A DNA stretch of 44,381 nt, from contig DATAES010000191.1 of NCBI GenBank assembly GCA_036257895.1, positions 1 through 44,381 of the forward strand, written 5' to 3'. Positions 7,660 to 15,213 of this stretch are shown here, piece after piece. The notes under the pieces were generated by a model. That model ran no database searches and was not told where the DNA came from. It saw only the letters and a program-made list of their open reading frames with translations. Every line of letters begins with the position of its first letter. The stretch's first letter is position 1. The position numbers and the translations under genes are program-made. The DNA is from DATAES01 sp036257895 (GTDB taxonomy: Bacteria; Actinomycetota; Acidimicrobiia; Acidimicrobiales; JACDCH01).

Positions 7660-8067
7660 ATGGCCAAGTACCTGTTGCTCAAGCACTACCGAGGCGCGCC
7701 GGCGCCCGTCAACAATGTCCCGATGGACCAGTGGAGGCCCGATGAGGTCGAAGCCCACATCCGGTTCATGAACGACTTCGCGACTCGGCTCGAGGGTAGC
7801 GGCGAGTTCATCGACGGACAGGCGGTGTCGCCCGACGGCGTGTGGGTCCGCTACGACGGCGAGGGGCGGCCGCCGGTGACCGACGGCCCGTTCGCCGAAA
7901 CGAAGGACTTGATCGCGGGATGGATGGTGATCGACGTCGACAGCTACGAGCGAGCGATCGAGCTCGCCGGTGAGCTGTCGGCGGCACCTGGGGCCGGCGG
8001 CGAACCGATCCACGAATGGCTGGAGGTCCGACCCCTCCTGGCCGCGCCCCCCACCGTCACCCACTGA
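7660..8067 (+). CDS. YCII-related DGPF-domain protein linked to ECF42 sigma factor
   Basis: This is a 135-residue protein of the YCII/DGPF family. It starts MAKYLLLKHYRG and contains the name-giving VTDGPFAETKDLIAGWMVIDV segment, followed by ERAIELAGEL. An AAGGAG site 5-6 nt before the ATG fixes the start at 7660. The sigma-factor gene begins 4 bases after its stop. DGPF proteins accompany ECF42 sigma factors in many actinobacteria. Their biochemical role is not settled, and binding to or modulation of the sigma factor is one proposal. An ECF42-like promoter lies upstream. Confidence 0.9.
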   Translation: MAKYLLLKHYRGAPAPVNNVPMDQWRPDEVEAHIRFMNDFATRLEGSGEFIDGQAVSPDGVWVRYDGEGRPPVTDGPFAETKDLIAGWMVIDVDSYERAIELAGELSAAPGAGGEPIHEWLEVRPLLAAPPTVTH

Positions 8068-8071
8068 ATTC

Positions 8072-9226
8072 GTGGACGACGTCGAACTACGCGAGCTCGT
8101 CCCACGGGTCTTGAGCGTCCTCGTCTGTCGCGGTGCGGACTTCGCGACAGCCGAGGACGCCGTACAGGAGGCGCTCATCCGAGCGCTCTCCGCGTGGGAA
8201 GACGAGTTGCCCGCCGACCCCACGGGGTGGCTCATCACGGTCGCTTGGAGATCCTTCCTCGACATGACGCGGTCAGCCGCGGCGCGCCGCGACCGGGAGG
8301 TCCGATTCGACATCGAACCGCCGGCCGGCGCGATCCCGAGCGCCGACGACACCCTGCGCCTCTACTTCCTGTGCGCGCACCCCGATCTGACGTCGGCGTC
8401 GGCGGTTGCGTTGACCCTCCGAGCCGTGGGTGGCCTCACCACACGCCAGATCGCGCAGGCCTACCTCGTGCCCGAGCGCACCATGGCGCAGCGCATCAGC
8501 CGCGCAAAGCGCATGGTCAGTCGGGCCGGTGTCGATCGTCCCGGCGACGTGCGCACGGTGATGCGGGTGCTCTACCTCGTCTTCAACGAGGGCTATTCCG
8601 GTGACGTCGACCTCGCGGCCGAAGCGATCCGGCTGACCCGACAACTTGCTGCCTTGGTGGACGACGACCCCGAGGTCCACGGGTTGCTCGCGCTGATGCT
8701 CCTGCACCATGCCCGCCGCCGCAGCCGCACCCGACCGGACGGAAGCATCGTGCCCCTCGCCGATCAGGACCGCAGCCAGTGGGACACACGGCTCATCGCC
8801 GAGGGAATCGACATCGCACGAGCTGCGCTCGCGCGCGACCAGCTCGGCGAATACCAGGCGCAAGCGGCGATCGCCGCGCTCCATGCCGACGCGCCGCGTG
8901 TGGAGGAGACCGACTGGGTCCAGATCGTTGAGTGGTACGACGAGCTGCTCCGGTTCGCCGACACTCCGATCGTCCGGCTCAACCGTGCGGTCGCAGTCGG
9001 CGAGGCCGACGGCGCGCCCGCCGGACTGTCGGCATTGGCCGAGGTCGACGAACACGTCCCGCGGCGCGAAGCGGTCGCCGCGTACCTCCACGAGAAGAAC
9101 GGCGATCTCGAACTCGCTGCCCGCCTCTATGCCGACGCCGGTCGCAACGCGCCCAACCTCGCAGAACGCGACCATCAGACCCGCCAAGCAGCGCGACTCA
9201 ACCAGCACCTGCAACACCTCAGATGA
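8072..9226 (+). CDS. ECF42-type RNA polymerase sigma factor with C-terminal TPR-like extension
   Basis: This 384-residue sigma factor is about twice the length of a minimal ECF sigma. Region 2 lies at about 1-75 (FATAEDAVQEALIRALSAW, PTGWLITVAWRSFLD) and region 4 at about 110-155 (GLTTRQIAQAYLVPERTMAQ leading into RISRAKRM). The remaining roughly 220 residues are helical, with VLYLVFNEGYSG and YDELLRFADTPIVRLNRAVA. This is the DUF6596/TPR-like extension that defines the ECF42 group and replaces a classical anti-sigma factor. GTG 8072 is chosen because it follows the DGPF stop by 4 nt and opens directly on region 2. The conserved DGPF neighbour and the TGTCGA/CGTC promoter agree with this assignment. 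Confidence 0.9.
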   Translation: MDDVELRELVPRVLSVLVCRGADFATAEDAVQEALIRALSAWEDELPADPTGWLITVAWRSFLDMTRSAAARRDREVRFDIEPPAGAIPSADDTLRLYFLCAHPDLTSASAVALTLRAVGGLTTRQIAQAYLVPERTMAQRISRAKRMVSRAGVDRPGDVRTVMRVLYLVFNEGYSGDVDLAAEAIRLTRQLAALVDDDPEVHGLLALMLLHHARRRSRTRPDGSIVPLADQDRSQWDTRLIAEGIDIARAALARDQLGEYQAQAAIAALHADAPRVEETDWVQIVEWYDELLRFADTPIVRLNRAVAVGEADGAPAGLSALAEVDEHVPRREAVAAYLHEKNGDLELAARLYADAGRNAPNLAERDHQTRQAARLNQHLQHLR

Positions 9227-9286
9227 CTTCGGCGCGGCCGTGAACATGATGGCCAACTGCTCGCCGCGCTCGAACACGGCGTCAGA

Positions 9287-11635
9287 TCACGGTTTCGGCT
9301 TGGTGGTCGTCGTCGTCGGAGCGGTGGTCGTCGTCGTGGAGCGCGGAGGGTTCGGTTGGGTGGTGACAGTTGTCGTCGGTGCGGCTGGTGCCGGCGGCGG
9401 AGGGGGCGGTGGCGGTGGCGGCGGCGCGGGGCCATCGATGGTGAAGGCCGCGTGAGCGACGGCTTGGGGACCGGTTCCGAGGTCGCATATGGCCTGGACG
9501 TCGACTGGTCCCGGCGCCGCGTCTGGAGGGATGGTCAGCGTGGTCGACCGGTGGTCGTCCAGGGTTCCTGTCTGGGGAACGGAGGACAGTGCGGGCCCGG
9601 CGGTGACATACCAACCGGCGAAGCATTGGCTGTAGCCGGTGCCGTCGGCCGTGATAGTGGTTCCGGGGCCGCCGTTCGTCGGTGACGCCGTGAGCGTCGC
9701 ACTCATTGCAGGTGCGGCGAGCAGGGCCGCGGGCGGGTCGGGGAACTTGTCCGGCGCGATGTCGGCGAGCGCGGCCGCCATGAACCGCTGCCAGATCTGC
9801 GCGGGCAGTGTGCCGCCGGTGACCGCGATGCCGTGGACGTTGTCCATGGCGTGGCTGTTGCTGTCGGGATAACCCATCCACACGACGGCGGCGTAGTTCG
9901 GCGTGTAGCCGGCGAACCACGCGTCACCGTTGTTCTCCGTGGTTCCCGTCTTGCCTGCGACCGGGCGATCGAGTTTCGCCGCGGTGCCGGTGCCATGGTC
10001 GATCACCTGCTGCAGGACGTAGTCGACGAGGTGGGCCGTGTCCGGTTTCATCGCGCTGGCGACCTTCGGGCTCACGTCGAACAGTGTGCGACCGTCAGGT
10101 GCTTGGACCTTGGCGATGGCAAACGGTTCGACCCGCTCGCCGTCGCGGGCGAACGTCAGGTAGGCGTCGGCGAGCTCGAGCGGCGAGACGGCTCCGGCGC
10201 CGAGTGCGACCGACGGCTCGATCGGAAGATCGGACGTGATGCCGGCGGCATGAGCGAGCGCGGCTGCCTTGTCGGGACCGACTTGCAGCACGAGCTGCGC
10301 GTACACCGTGTTGATCGAGTGCACGGTGCCGTCGATGAGGTCGGCGGCGCCGAACCCCTCGTTGCCGAAGTTCGACACCGGCCACGGACCCGACGCGGTC
10401 GGCAAGGTGATCTGAGGCGGCGCCGGGAAGACCTGCTTCACGGACTTGCCTTGCTCCGCGTTGGCGGCGAGTACGAACGGCTTGAAAGTCGACCCTGCTT
10501 GGCGGCCGGACCCGCCGCCTTGCTGGCCCCGGGCAAGATCTACTTTCAGCGCGTTGTAGTCACGACCACCCACGTAGGCGCGGATCGCGCCGCTCTTGTC
10601 CAGCGCGACGACTGCAGCTTGAGGATCGTCCGGCTGGTCGAGCACCTGCGCAACAGCGTCCTCCGCCGCCTTCTGATCATCGAGATCCAACGTGGTGGTG
10701 ATGCGCAACCCCCCGCCGTAGACGACGCTCTCGCCGAATTGAGCAGTCGCTTCGTCGCGGACGAGATCGACGAACCACGGAGCGACACCGGCAGCCGCTT
10801 GCGCCTGTTGCAGGTTGCGGTCGATGGCTCCGATCGGCTGCTGCTTGATCGCGTCGCCGTCCGTGCGAGCCAACTTGTTGTTGTCGACCATCGCGTCGAT
10901 GACGCGATCGCGCCGCTGCTGGGCTGCGTCGGGTTTGGTAGTGGGGTCGGCCGTCTCCGGACCGCGAAGCAACCCCACCAGGAACGCGGCCTGGTTCGCG
11001 TTCAGTTGGTCGGCTGTCGTGTTGAAGTACACCTGCGCCGCAGCCTGGATCCCGTACGCGCCGCGGCCGAAGTAGACGATGTTCAGGTAGCGCTCGAGGA
11101 TGTCGTGCTTGTCATGCGTCTGCTCGAGCTTGATCGCCAGTACCGCTTCCTTGGCTTTGCGACTCAGCGAGCGCTCGCCATTGAGGTAGCTGTTCTTCAC
11201 GAGTTGCTGCGTGATCGTGCTGCCGCCCTGCAGCGAACCGCCGGTCACGTCGTGCCACACCGCCCGCACGAGGCCGCCCGGATCGACGCCGTGATGATCG
11301 AAGAAGTGGCGGTCCTCAGACGAGATGAGCGCGTCGATGACGACCGGCGCCACCTGGTCGAGCTTCACGGGCTCTCGCAGCCCGTTCTTCTCGAAGGTGG
11401 CGATGGGCCGTCCCTTGGCGTCCACCACCACCGAGGACTGCAGGGGTGGGAGGTCCTGGGGCAGGTTCACGGAGTGCCACAGCCAGAGGAAGCCGATCAG
11501 TCCGATGAGGAAGAGGGCGCCGAGCGCGGCCGCGGGCCATCGAGCCCAGTGCCAATGACGCCGAACGGTCGTCTTCCATCCCGACGGAGATTCGTCCGCC
11601 TCCTCTGTCGCCGGTGGATCTGCAACCGCTGTCAT
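9287..11635 (-). CDS. Bifunctional class A penicillin-binding protein (glycosyltransferase/transpeptidase) with Ig-like and Pro/Thr-rich tail
   Basis: The 782-residue protein polymerises and crosslinks peptidoglycan outside the membrane. It has a short cytoplasmic N-terminus, one membrane helix (about 34-54) and a GT51 domain with E107 in SSEDRHFF, GGSTITQQLVKN and LERYLNIVYFGRGAYGI. The transpeptidase domain has S382 in GSTFK, SIN at 440-442 and KTGT at 562-565. A C-terminal extension holds an Ig-like segment (about 645-730, with two Cys) and then a run of 11 prolines and Thr/Pro repeats. This looks like a wall-spanning spacer, similar in layout to actinobacterial PonA-type proteins. Its 3' end converges on the sigma-factor gene with 60 bp between; no clear terminator is seen there. 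Confidence 0.93.
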   Translation of the reverse strand: MTAVADPPATEEADESPSGWKTTVRRHWHWARWPAAALGALFLIGLIGFLWLWHSVNLPQDLPPLQSSVVVDAKGRPIATFEKNGLREPVKLDQVAPVVIDALISSEDRHFFDHHGVDPGGLVRAVWHDVTGGSLQGGSTITQQLVKNSYLNGERSLSRKAKEAVLAIKLEQTHDKHDILERYLNIVYFGRGAYGIQAAAQVYFNTTADQLNANQAAFLVGLLRGPETADPTTKPDAAQQRRDRVIDAMVDNNKLARTDGDAIKQQPIGAIDRNLQQAQAAAGVAPWFVDLVRDEATAQFGESVVYGGGLRITTTLDLDDQKAAEDAVAQVLDQPDDPQAAVVALDKSGAIRAYVGGRDYNALKVDLARGQQGGGSGRQAGSTFKPFVLAANAEQGKSVKQVFPAPPQITLPTASGPWPVSNFGNEGFGAADLIDGTVHSINTVYAQLVLQVGPDKAAALAHAAGITSDLPIEPSVALGAGAVSPLELADAYLTFARDGERVEPFAIAKVQAPDGRTLFDVSPKVASAMKPDTAHLVDYVLQQVIDHGTGTAAKLDRPVAGKTGTTENNGDAWFAGYTPNYAAVVWMGYPDSNSHAMDNVHGIAVTGGTLPAQIWQRFMAAALADIAPDKFPDPPAALLAAPAMSATLTASPTNGGPGTTITADGTGYSQCFAGWYVTAGPALSSVPQTGTLDDHRSTTLTIPPDAAPGPVDVQAICDLGTGPQAVAHAAFTIDGPAPPPPPPPPPPPAPAAPTTTVTTQPNPPRSTTTTTAPTTTTTKPKP

Positions 11636-11724
11636 GGCTGCAGGGGTTCCCGAAGTTTCCAGAAATCACACGCTCCGTAGCCCCGACACTCATCTACGCG
11701 CGATTGTCCGTGCGAACTCCGGGC

Positions 11725-12366
11725 TCAGGCGCTGCCGAAGAAGAGCCGGCAGACGGCGTCGGCATGGGCTTCGATGACGTCGTCGTCGGACGGATCCAGG
11801 GAGCTCAGCCGTCGGCACTCCGGGCCGAGCACGAACATCGTCGGCCCCGCCCCGGTGAGGATGTAGTAGAGGTGCGCAGCCGGGATGTTCGGCACCGCGC
11901 CTGCGCTCGCCAAGGATTCGAACATCTCGATCGTGCGCTCGTAGATCGGACGGACGTGGCGGTTCACGAGATAGTCCATCCGCGGGCCGTCGGCCTTGGA
12001 CTCCTGCATGATGATCCGGTGCAGCTGCGGGTTCCGTGCCGAGAAAGTGATGAACTCGCGCATCCGCAGCTTCGCGCTGGTGATCTCGTCGACCCCGCGT
12101 AGTCCGCTGGCTCGCTCGTCCATCGTCTGGTTCAGGAGATCGAAGAGCGAGTCGACTGCGGCCTGCCACAGCTCTTCCTTCGATCGGAAGTGGTAGTTCA
12201 AGAGGGGCTGGGTGACGCCCGCTCTCGTAGCGATCTCGCGGGTTGTCGCACCGTCGAAGGAGCGCTCCGAGAACAGGTCGGCGGCGGCGGCCACGATTCG
12301 ATCGCGCGTAGCGTCCGCGGACGGACGGGTGACCCGCGCGTTGGAGGTCGTCGAGGTTTTCGGCAT
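11725..12366 (-). CDS. TetR-family regulator divergent from the aromatic-catabolism cluster
   Basis: This 213-residue protein has an N-terminal TetR helix-turn-helix (about 41-60: TTREIATRAGVTQPLLNYHF, then RSKEELW) and a helical ligand-binding C-terminal domain. ATG 12366 is chosen because the domain begins soon after it; sequence further upstream is arginine-rich shadow and runs into the opposite gene. The divergent catabolic cluster starts 68 bp away, and the shared intergenic region contains small inverted repeats. It is the likely local repressor of the hydrolase-to-MBL cluster, released by a substrate or an acyl/aromatic intermediate. That role is inferred from position only. Confidence 0.85.
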   Translation of the reverse strand: MPKTSTTSNARVTRPSADATRDRIVAAAADLFSERSFDGATTREIATRAGVTQPLLNYHFRSKEELWQAAVDSLFDLLNQTMDERASGLRGVDEITSAKLRMREFITFSARNPQLHRIIMQESKADGPRMDYLVNRHVRPIYERTIEMFESLASAGAVPNIPAAHLYYILTGAGPTMFVLGPECRRLSSLDPSDDDVIEAHADAVCRLFFGSA

Positions 12367-12370
12367 CCCC

Positions 12371-12415
12371 GACAGACTAATCAGATGAACAAGCTCTTGA
12401 CAGATTCCTGATCGA
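12371..12415. promoter_or_regulatory. Divergent TetR/catabolic-cluster control region
   Basis: The short intergenic region holds CAAGCTCTTG (12390-12399), a palindrome with 4-bp arms. Its flanks fit AnCAAGnnCTTGnT except for the last base. It overlaps a TTGACA -35-like hexamer (12397-12402) facing the catabolic genes. An outer ATCAG...CTGAT repeat (12380-12384 and 12408-12412) and a repeated GACAGA surround it. On the minus strand, TAGTCT lies 7 nt before the regulator's ATG and could be its -10. A TetR-type operator is likely; its exact bounds are not certain. Confidence 0.45.
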
Positions 12416-12434
12416 TCGAACAAGGTTGCACTCG

Positions 12435-13400
12435 ATGAGCGACCACCGTGCCCGGTACGGCCCGCACAATCCCGCCGAGACCTACGTCGTCCACGAGATC
12501 GCTGAGCAGGTGGTCGACCTCGGCGAGATCGAGATGAACTACGCGACCCTCGGCGACGCGTCATGGCCCGCGCTGCTGCTCATTCCGGGCCAGACGGAGT
12601 CGTGGTGGGGTTACGAGGCGGCCATGCCTCGGCTCGCCGAGCACGTCGAGGTGTTCGCAGTCGACCTCCGCGGCCAGGGGCGGAGCACCCGGACACCGGG
12701 CCGCTACACGCTCGACAACATGGGCAACGATCTCGTCCGCTTCGTCGACGTGGTGATCGGCCGGCCCACGATCGTAAGCGGCCTTTCCTCGGGCGGCGTG
12801 CTCTCTGCGTGGCTGTCGGCCTACGCCAAGCCTGGCCAGGTCATTGCCGCGTGTTACGAGGACCCGCCGCTGTTCGCGTCGGAGGTGCGGCCGGCGACCG
12901 GGCCCGGGATCCGTCAGTCCATCGGCCCGATGTTCGACCTCTGGAGCACGTACCTCGGCGACGAGTGGTCGATCGGGGCGTGGGACACGATGCGCGCCGC
13001 CGCGCCCGACCGGTTGCCGCCGTGGATGCGAGCGTTCCCGATCGGCGACGAGCCGTCACAGGAATTGAAGGAGTACGACCCCGAGTGGGGCCGGGCGTTC
13101 TGGACCGGCACGGTCGCGGCGTCGTGCGACCACGAGCGGATGCTGCGCGACGTGAAGGTGCCGCACGTGCTCCTGACACACCACTTCCGCGTCGTTGACG
13201 AGAGCACCGGGACCTTGATGGGTGCGCTGGCCGACGTGCAGGCCGCGCGGGTGCAGGAGCTCCTGCGCGAGGCCGGCGTCGCTGTCGAGTACCGCTCGTT
13301 CCCTACCGTCGGTCACTCGATGCATGGCACCCAGCCAGACCTCTACGTCGACACGCTGCTCGAGTGGGTCGCCACCCTCGACGCCACCGTTGACACGTGA
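12435..13400 (+). CDS. Alpha/beta-fold hydrolase, candidate meta-cleavage product hydrolase
   Basis: This 321-residue alpha/beta hydrolase has its nucleophile elbow at GLSSGG (S118 in GxSxG), the strand LLLIPGQTESWW that forms the oxyanion side, FAVDLRGQGRST before it, and a late catalytic His in FPTVGHSMHG. ATG 12435 is preferred to the TTG at 12426. It heads a plus-strand cluster in which most genes overlap by 4 nt, with an extradiol dioxygenase two genes downstream. A C-C bond hydrolase acting on a ring-cleavage product (MhpC/BphD-like role) is therefore plausible, though esterases share the same fold. The stop overlaps the next GTG start. Confidence 0.83.
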   Translation: MSDHRARYGPHNPAETYVVHEIAEQVVDLGEIEMNYATLGDASWPALLLIPGQTESWWGYEAAMPRLAEHVEVFAVDLRGQGRSTRTPGRYTLDNMGNDLVRFVDVVIGRPTIVSGLSSGGVLSAWLSAYAKPGQVIAACYEDPPLFASEVRPATGPGIRQSIGPMFDLWSTYLGDEWSIGAWDTMRAAAPDRLPPWMRAFPIGDEPSQELKEYDPEWGRAFWTGTVAASCDHERMLRDVKVPHVLLTHHFRVVDESTGTLMGALADVQAARVQELLREAGVAVEYRSFPTVGHSMHGTQPDLYVDTLLEWVATLDATVDT

Positions 13401-14311
13401 AGATCGACGTCCACGCCCACTACGTCCCGGAGGACTACCGCGCTGCGCTGCAGCGCGCGGGCCACGACCAGCCCGACGGGATGCCGTGGATCCCGGCGTG
13501 GTCGGCGAAGGAGCACGTGGAGGTGATGGACCGACTCGGCATCGCCACGGCGCTGCTGTCCGTCTCGTCGCCCGGCGTGCACATCGGCGACACCGCGACG
13601 GCCGTCGATCTCGCACGCCTGGTGAACGAGGCCGGCCGACGCGCGGTCGTCGACCACCCCGGGCGGTTCGGGCTTCTCGCCTCGCTCCCGCTGCCCGACG
13701 TCGACGCAGCCATCGCCGAGATCGCGCAGTGCTGCGATCACCTCGACGTCGACGGCTTCGTGCTGCTCACCAACATCGACGGCACCTACGTGAGCGACGC
13801 GTCGTTCGAACCGGTCTTCCGCGAGCTGGACCGCCGCGGCGCACGCGTGCTCCTGCACCCGACGTCGCCGGCGTGCTGGGAGCAGACGTCGTTCGGGCGC
13901 CCGCGACCGATGCTCGAGTTCTTCTTCGACACCACACGCGCGGTCGTGGACCTCGTGCTCAACGGCACCATCTCCCGCAACCCTGACCTCGAGCTGATCA
14001 TCCCGCACGCGGGCGCGACGCTCCCGCTCGTCGCCGATCGCGTGAGCGCGTTCGCGCGCCTGCTGGCTCCCGACGTCGACGTGCTTCGCGACCTCGGCCG
14101 TCTGCACTTCGACCTGGCCGGTTTCGCCGTGCCCCGCCAGCTCGACGCGTTGCTGACCCTGACCACGCTCGACCACCTGCACTACGGGAGCGACTTCCCG
14201 TTCACGCCCGAGCCGGTCGTCGCCGTCGCGACCGAGCGCATCGACGGCGTCGACTCGCTCGTCGACGAGCTTCGATCCAACACGGCGCGGCTGTTCCCCG
14301 CACTCGCTTGA
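13397..14311 (+). CDS. Amidohydrolase-2 (ACMSD-like) metal-dependent hydrolase/decarboxylase
   Basis: This is a TIM-barrel amidohydrolase of 304 residues. The metal ligands are in the expected order: DVHAHYVP (H6, H8), LLHPTSP (H154), IIPHAGAT (H204) and HYGSDFPF (D266). This spacing is that of the ACMSD/gamma-resorcylate decarboxylase group, which decarboxylates ring-cleavage products or aromatic acids. GTG 13397 overlaps the preceding stop (GTGA), so translation is coupled to the alpha/beta hydrolase. Within an extradiol-cleavage cluster it probably removes CO2 from an aromatic acid or an oxo-acid intermediate. Hydrolysis cannot be excluded. Confidence 0.87.
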   Translation: MKIDVHAHYVPEDYRAALQRAGHDQPDGMPWIPAWSAKEHVEVMDRLGIATALLSVSSPGVHIGDTATAVDLARLVNEAGRRAVVDHPGRFGLLASLPLPDVDAAIAEIAQCCDHLDVDGFVLLTNIDGTYVSDASFEPVFRELDRRGARVLLHPTSPACWEQTSFGRPRPMLEFFFDTTRAVVDLVLNGTISRNPDLELIIPHAGATLPLVADRVSAFARLLAPDVDVLRDLGRLHFDLAGFAVPRQLDALLTLTTLDHLHYGSDFPFTPEPVVAVATERIDGVDSLVDELRSNTARLFPALA

Positions 14312-14331
14312 CGTCATGAGAGGACATCACA

Positions 14332-15213
14332 ATGGACCACCAGATCGAACTCGGCTACCTCGTCCTCGAGGTGCCTGACCCGGACACCCTTACGCCGGTG
14401 TTCGCCGACATCGTCGGCCTCGTGCCCGGCGAGCCGTCGGCGGCCGGCACCGACACATGGCGCAACGATGAGCGCGCCAACCGCTTGGTCGTGCAGGCCG
14501 GGCCGGCGAACGACGCGATCGCTATCGGTGTCGAGGCGGCCGATGAGGCCGCGTTCGACGCCACCGTCGCCCGGCTGCAGGAGATCGGTGCCGACGTCGC
14601 CGACGGTGATGGCGACGAGCGACGGGTGCAACGGCTCGTGCGCACGACCGCACCGTGGGGAGTCGACGTCGAGGTCGTCCTGCACCTGGCAGACGCGCCG
14701 AGCCCGTTCTCGTCCGCGCTGGTCCCGGGCGGCTTCCTCACCGACGGCGTCGGTTTCGGGCACGCGGTGTTCGCGACGACTGCGTTCGAGGAGTCGGACA
14801 CGTTCCTCACCAAGGGCCTCGGCTTCGCGCAGTCGGACTGGCTCGAGACCGAGCTCGGGCCCGGCATCGACCTCGAGGTGCGCTTCTACCACTGCAACCG
14901 CCGGCACCACACGATCGCGCTCGCGCGGGCGCCGTTCGATCTCCCGCAGCGCCTGCACCACATCATGTTCGAGCTGAACGAGCGCGACGACGTCGGCGCC
15001 GCCTTCGACCGAGCATGGGCGAGCGGCTTGCCCATCCCGAACGGGCTCGGTCGTCATGACAACGACAGGATGTTCAGCTTCTACCTGCAGACCCCTGTCG
15101 GCTTCCAGATCGAGGTCGGCCACGGCGCCCGGGTGATCACCGACGGGTGGGACGACAACCGCCGTTACGAGCGCATCAGCGCGTGGGGTCATCAGCCGCT
15201 GCGCACAACATGA
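14332..15213 (+). CDS. Type I extradiol ring-cleavage dioxygenase (two-domain VOC, BphC-like)
   Basis: Two VOC modules (about 5-120 and 138-270) make a 293-residue enzyme, the size of catechol/2,3-dihydroxybiphenyl dioxygenases. All active-site positions of BphC-type enzymes are present at near-identical numbers: iron ligands H144 (GFGHAVF), H210 (RLHHIMFEL) and E261 (GFQIEVG); second-shell H192/H193 (RRHHTIAL), H242 (GRHDND) and Y251 (FSFYLQTP). It should open a catechol ring next to the diol using Fe(II) and O2. It has its own ribosome site (GAGAGGACA before ATG 14332), the only gene in the first five of the cluster not started by an overlap. Its stop overlaps the flavin hydroxylase start as ATGA. 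Confidence 0.9.
   Translation: MDHQIELGYLVLEVPDPDTLTPVFADIVGLVPGEPSAAGTDTWRNDERANRLVVQAGPANDAIAIGVEAADEAAFDATVARLQEIGADVADGDGDERRVQRLVRTTAPWGVDVEVVLHLADAPSPFSSALVPGGFLTDGVGFGHAVFATTAFEESDTFLTKGLGFAQSDWLETELGPGIDLEVRFYHCNRRHHTIALARAPFDLPQRLHHIMFELNERDDVGAAFDRAWASGLPIPNGLGRHDNDRMFSFYLQTPVGFQIEVGHGARVITDGWDDNRRYERISAWGHQPLRTT

Noticed and set aside
9833..11680. A 615-codon plus-strand frame
   Set aside because: It is antisense to the penicillin-binding protein and has the third-position shadow composition usual in GC-rich DNA.
11725..12366. KstR2 identity for the TetR regulator
   Set aside because: The nearby CAAGnnCTTG motif is suggestive, but the HTH sequence (TTREIATRAGVTQPLLNYHF) does not resemble KstR2 as I remember it.
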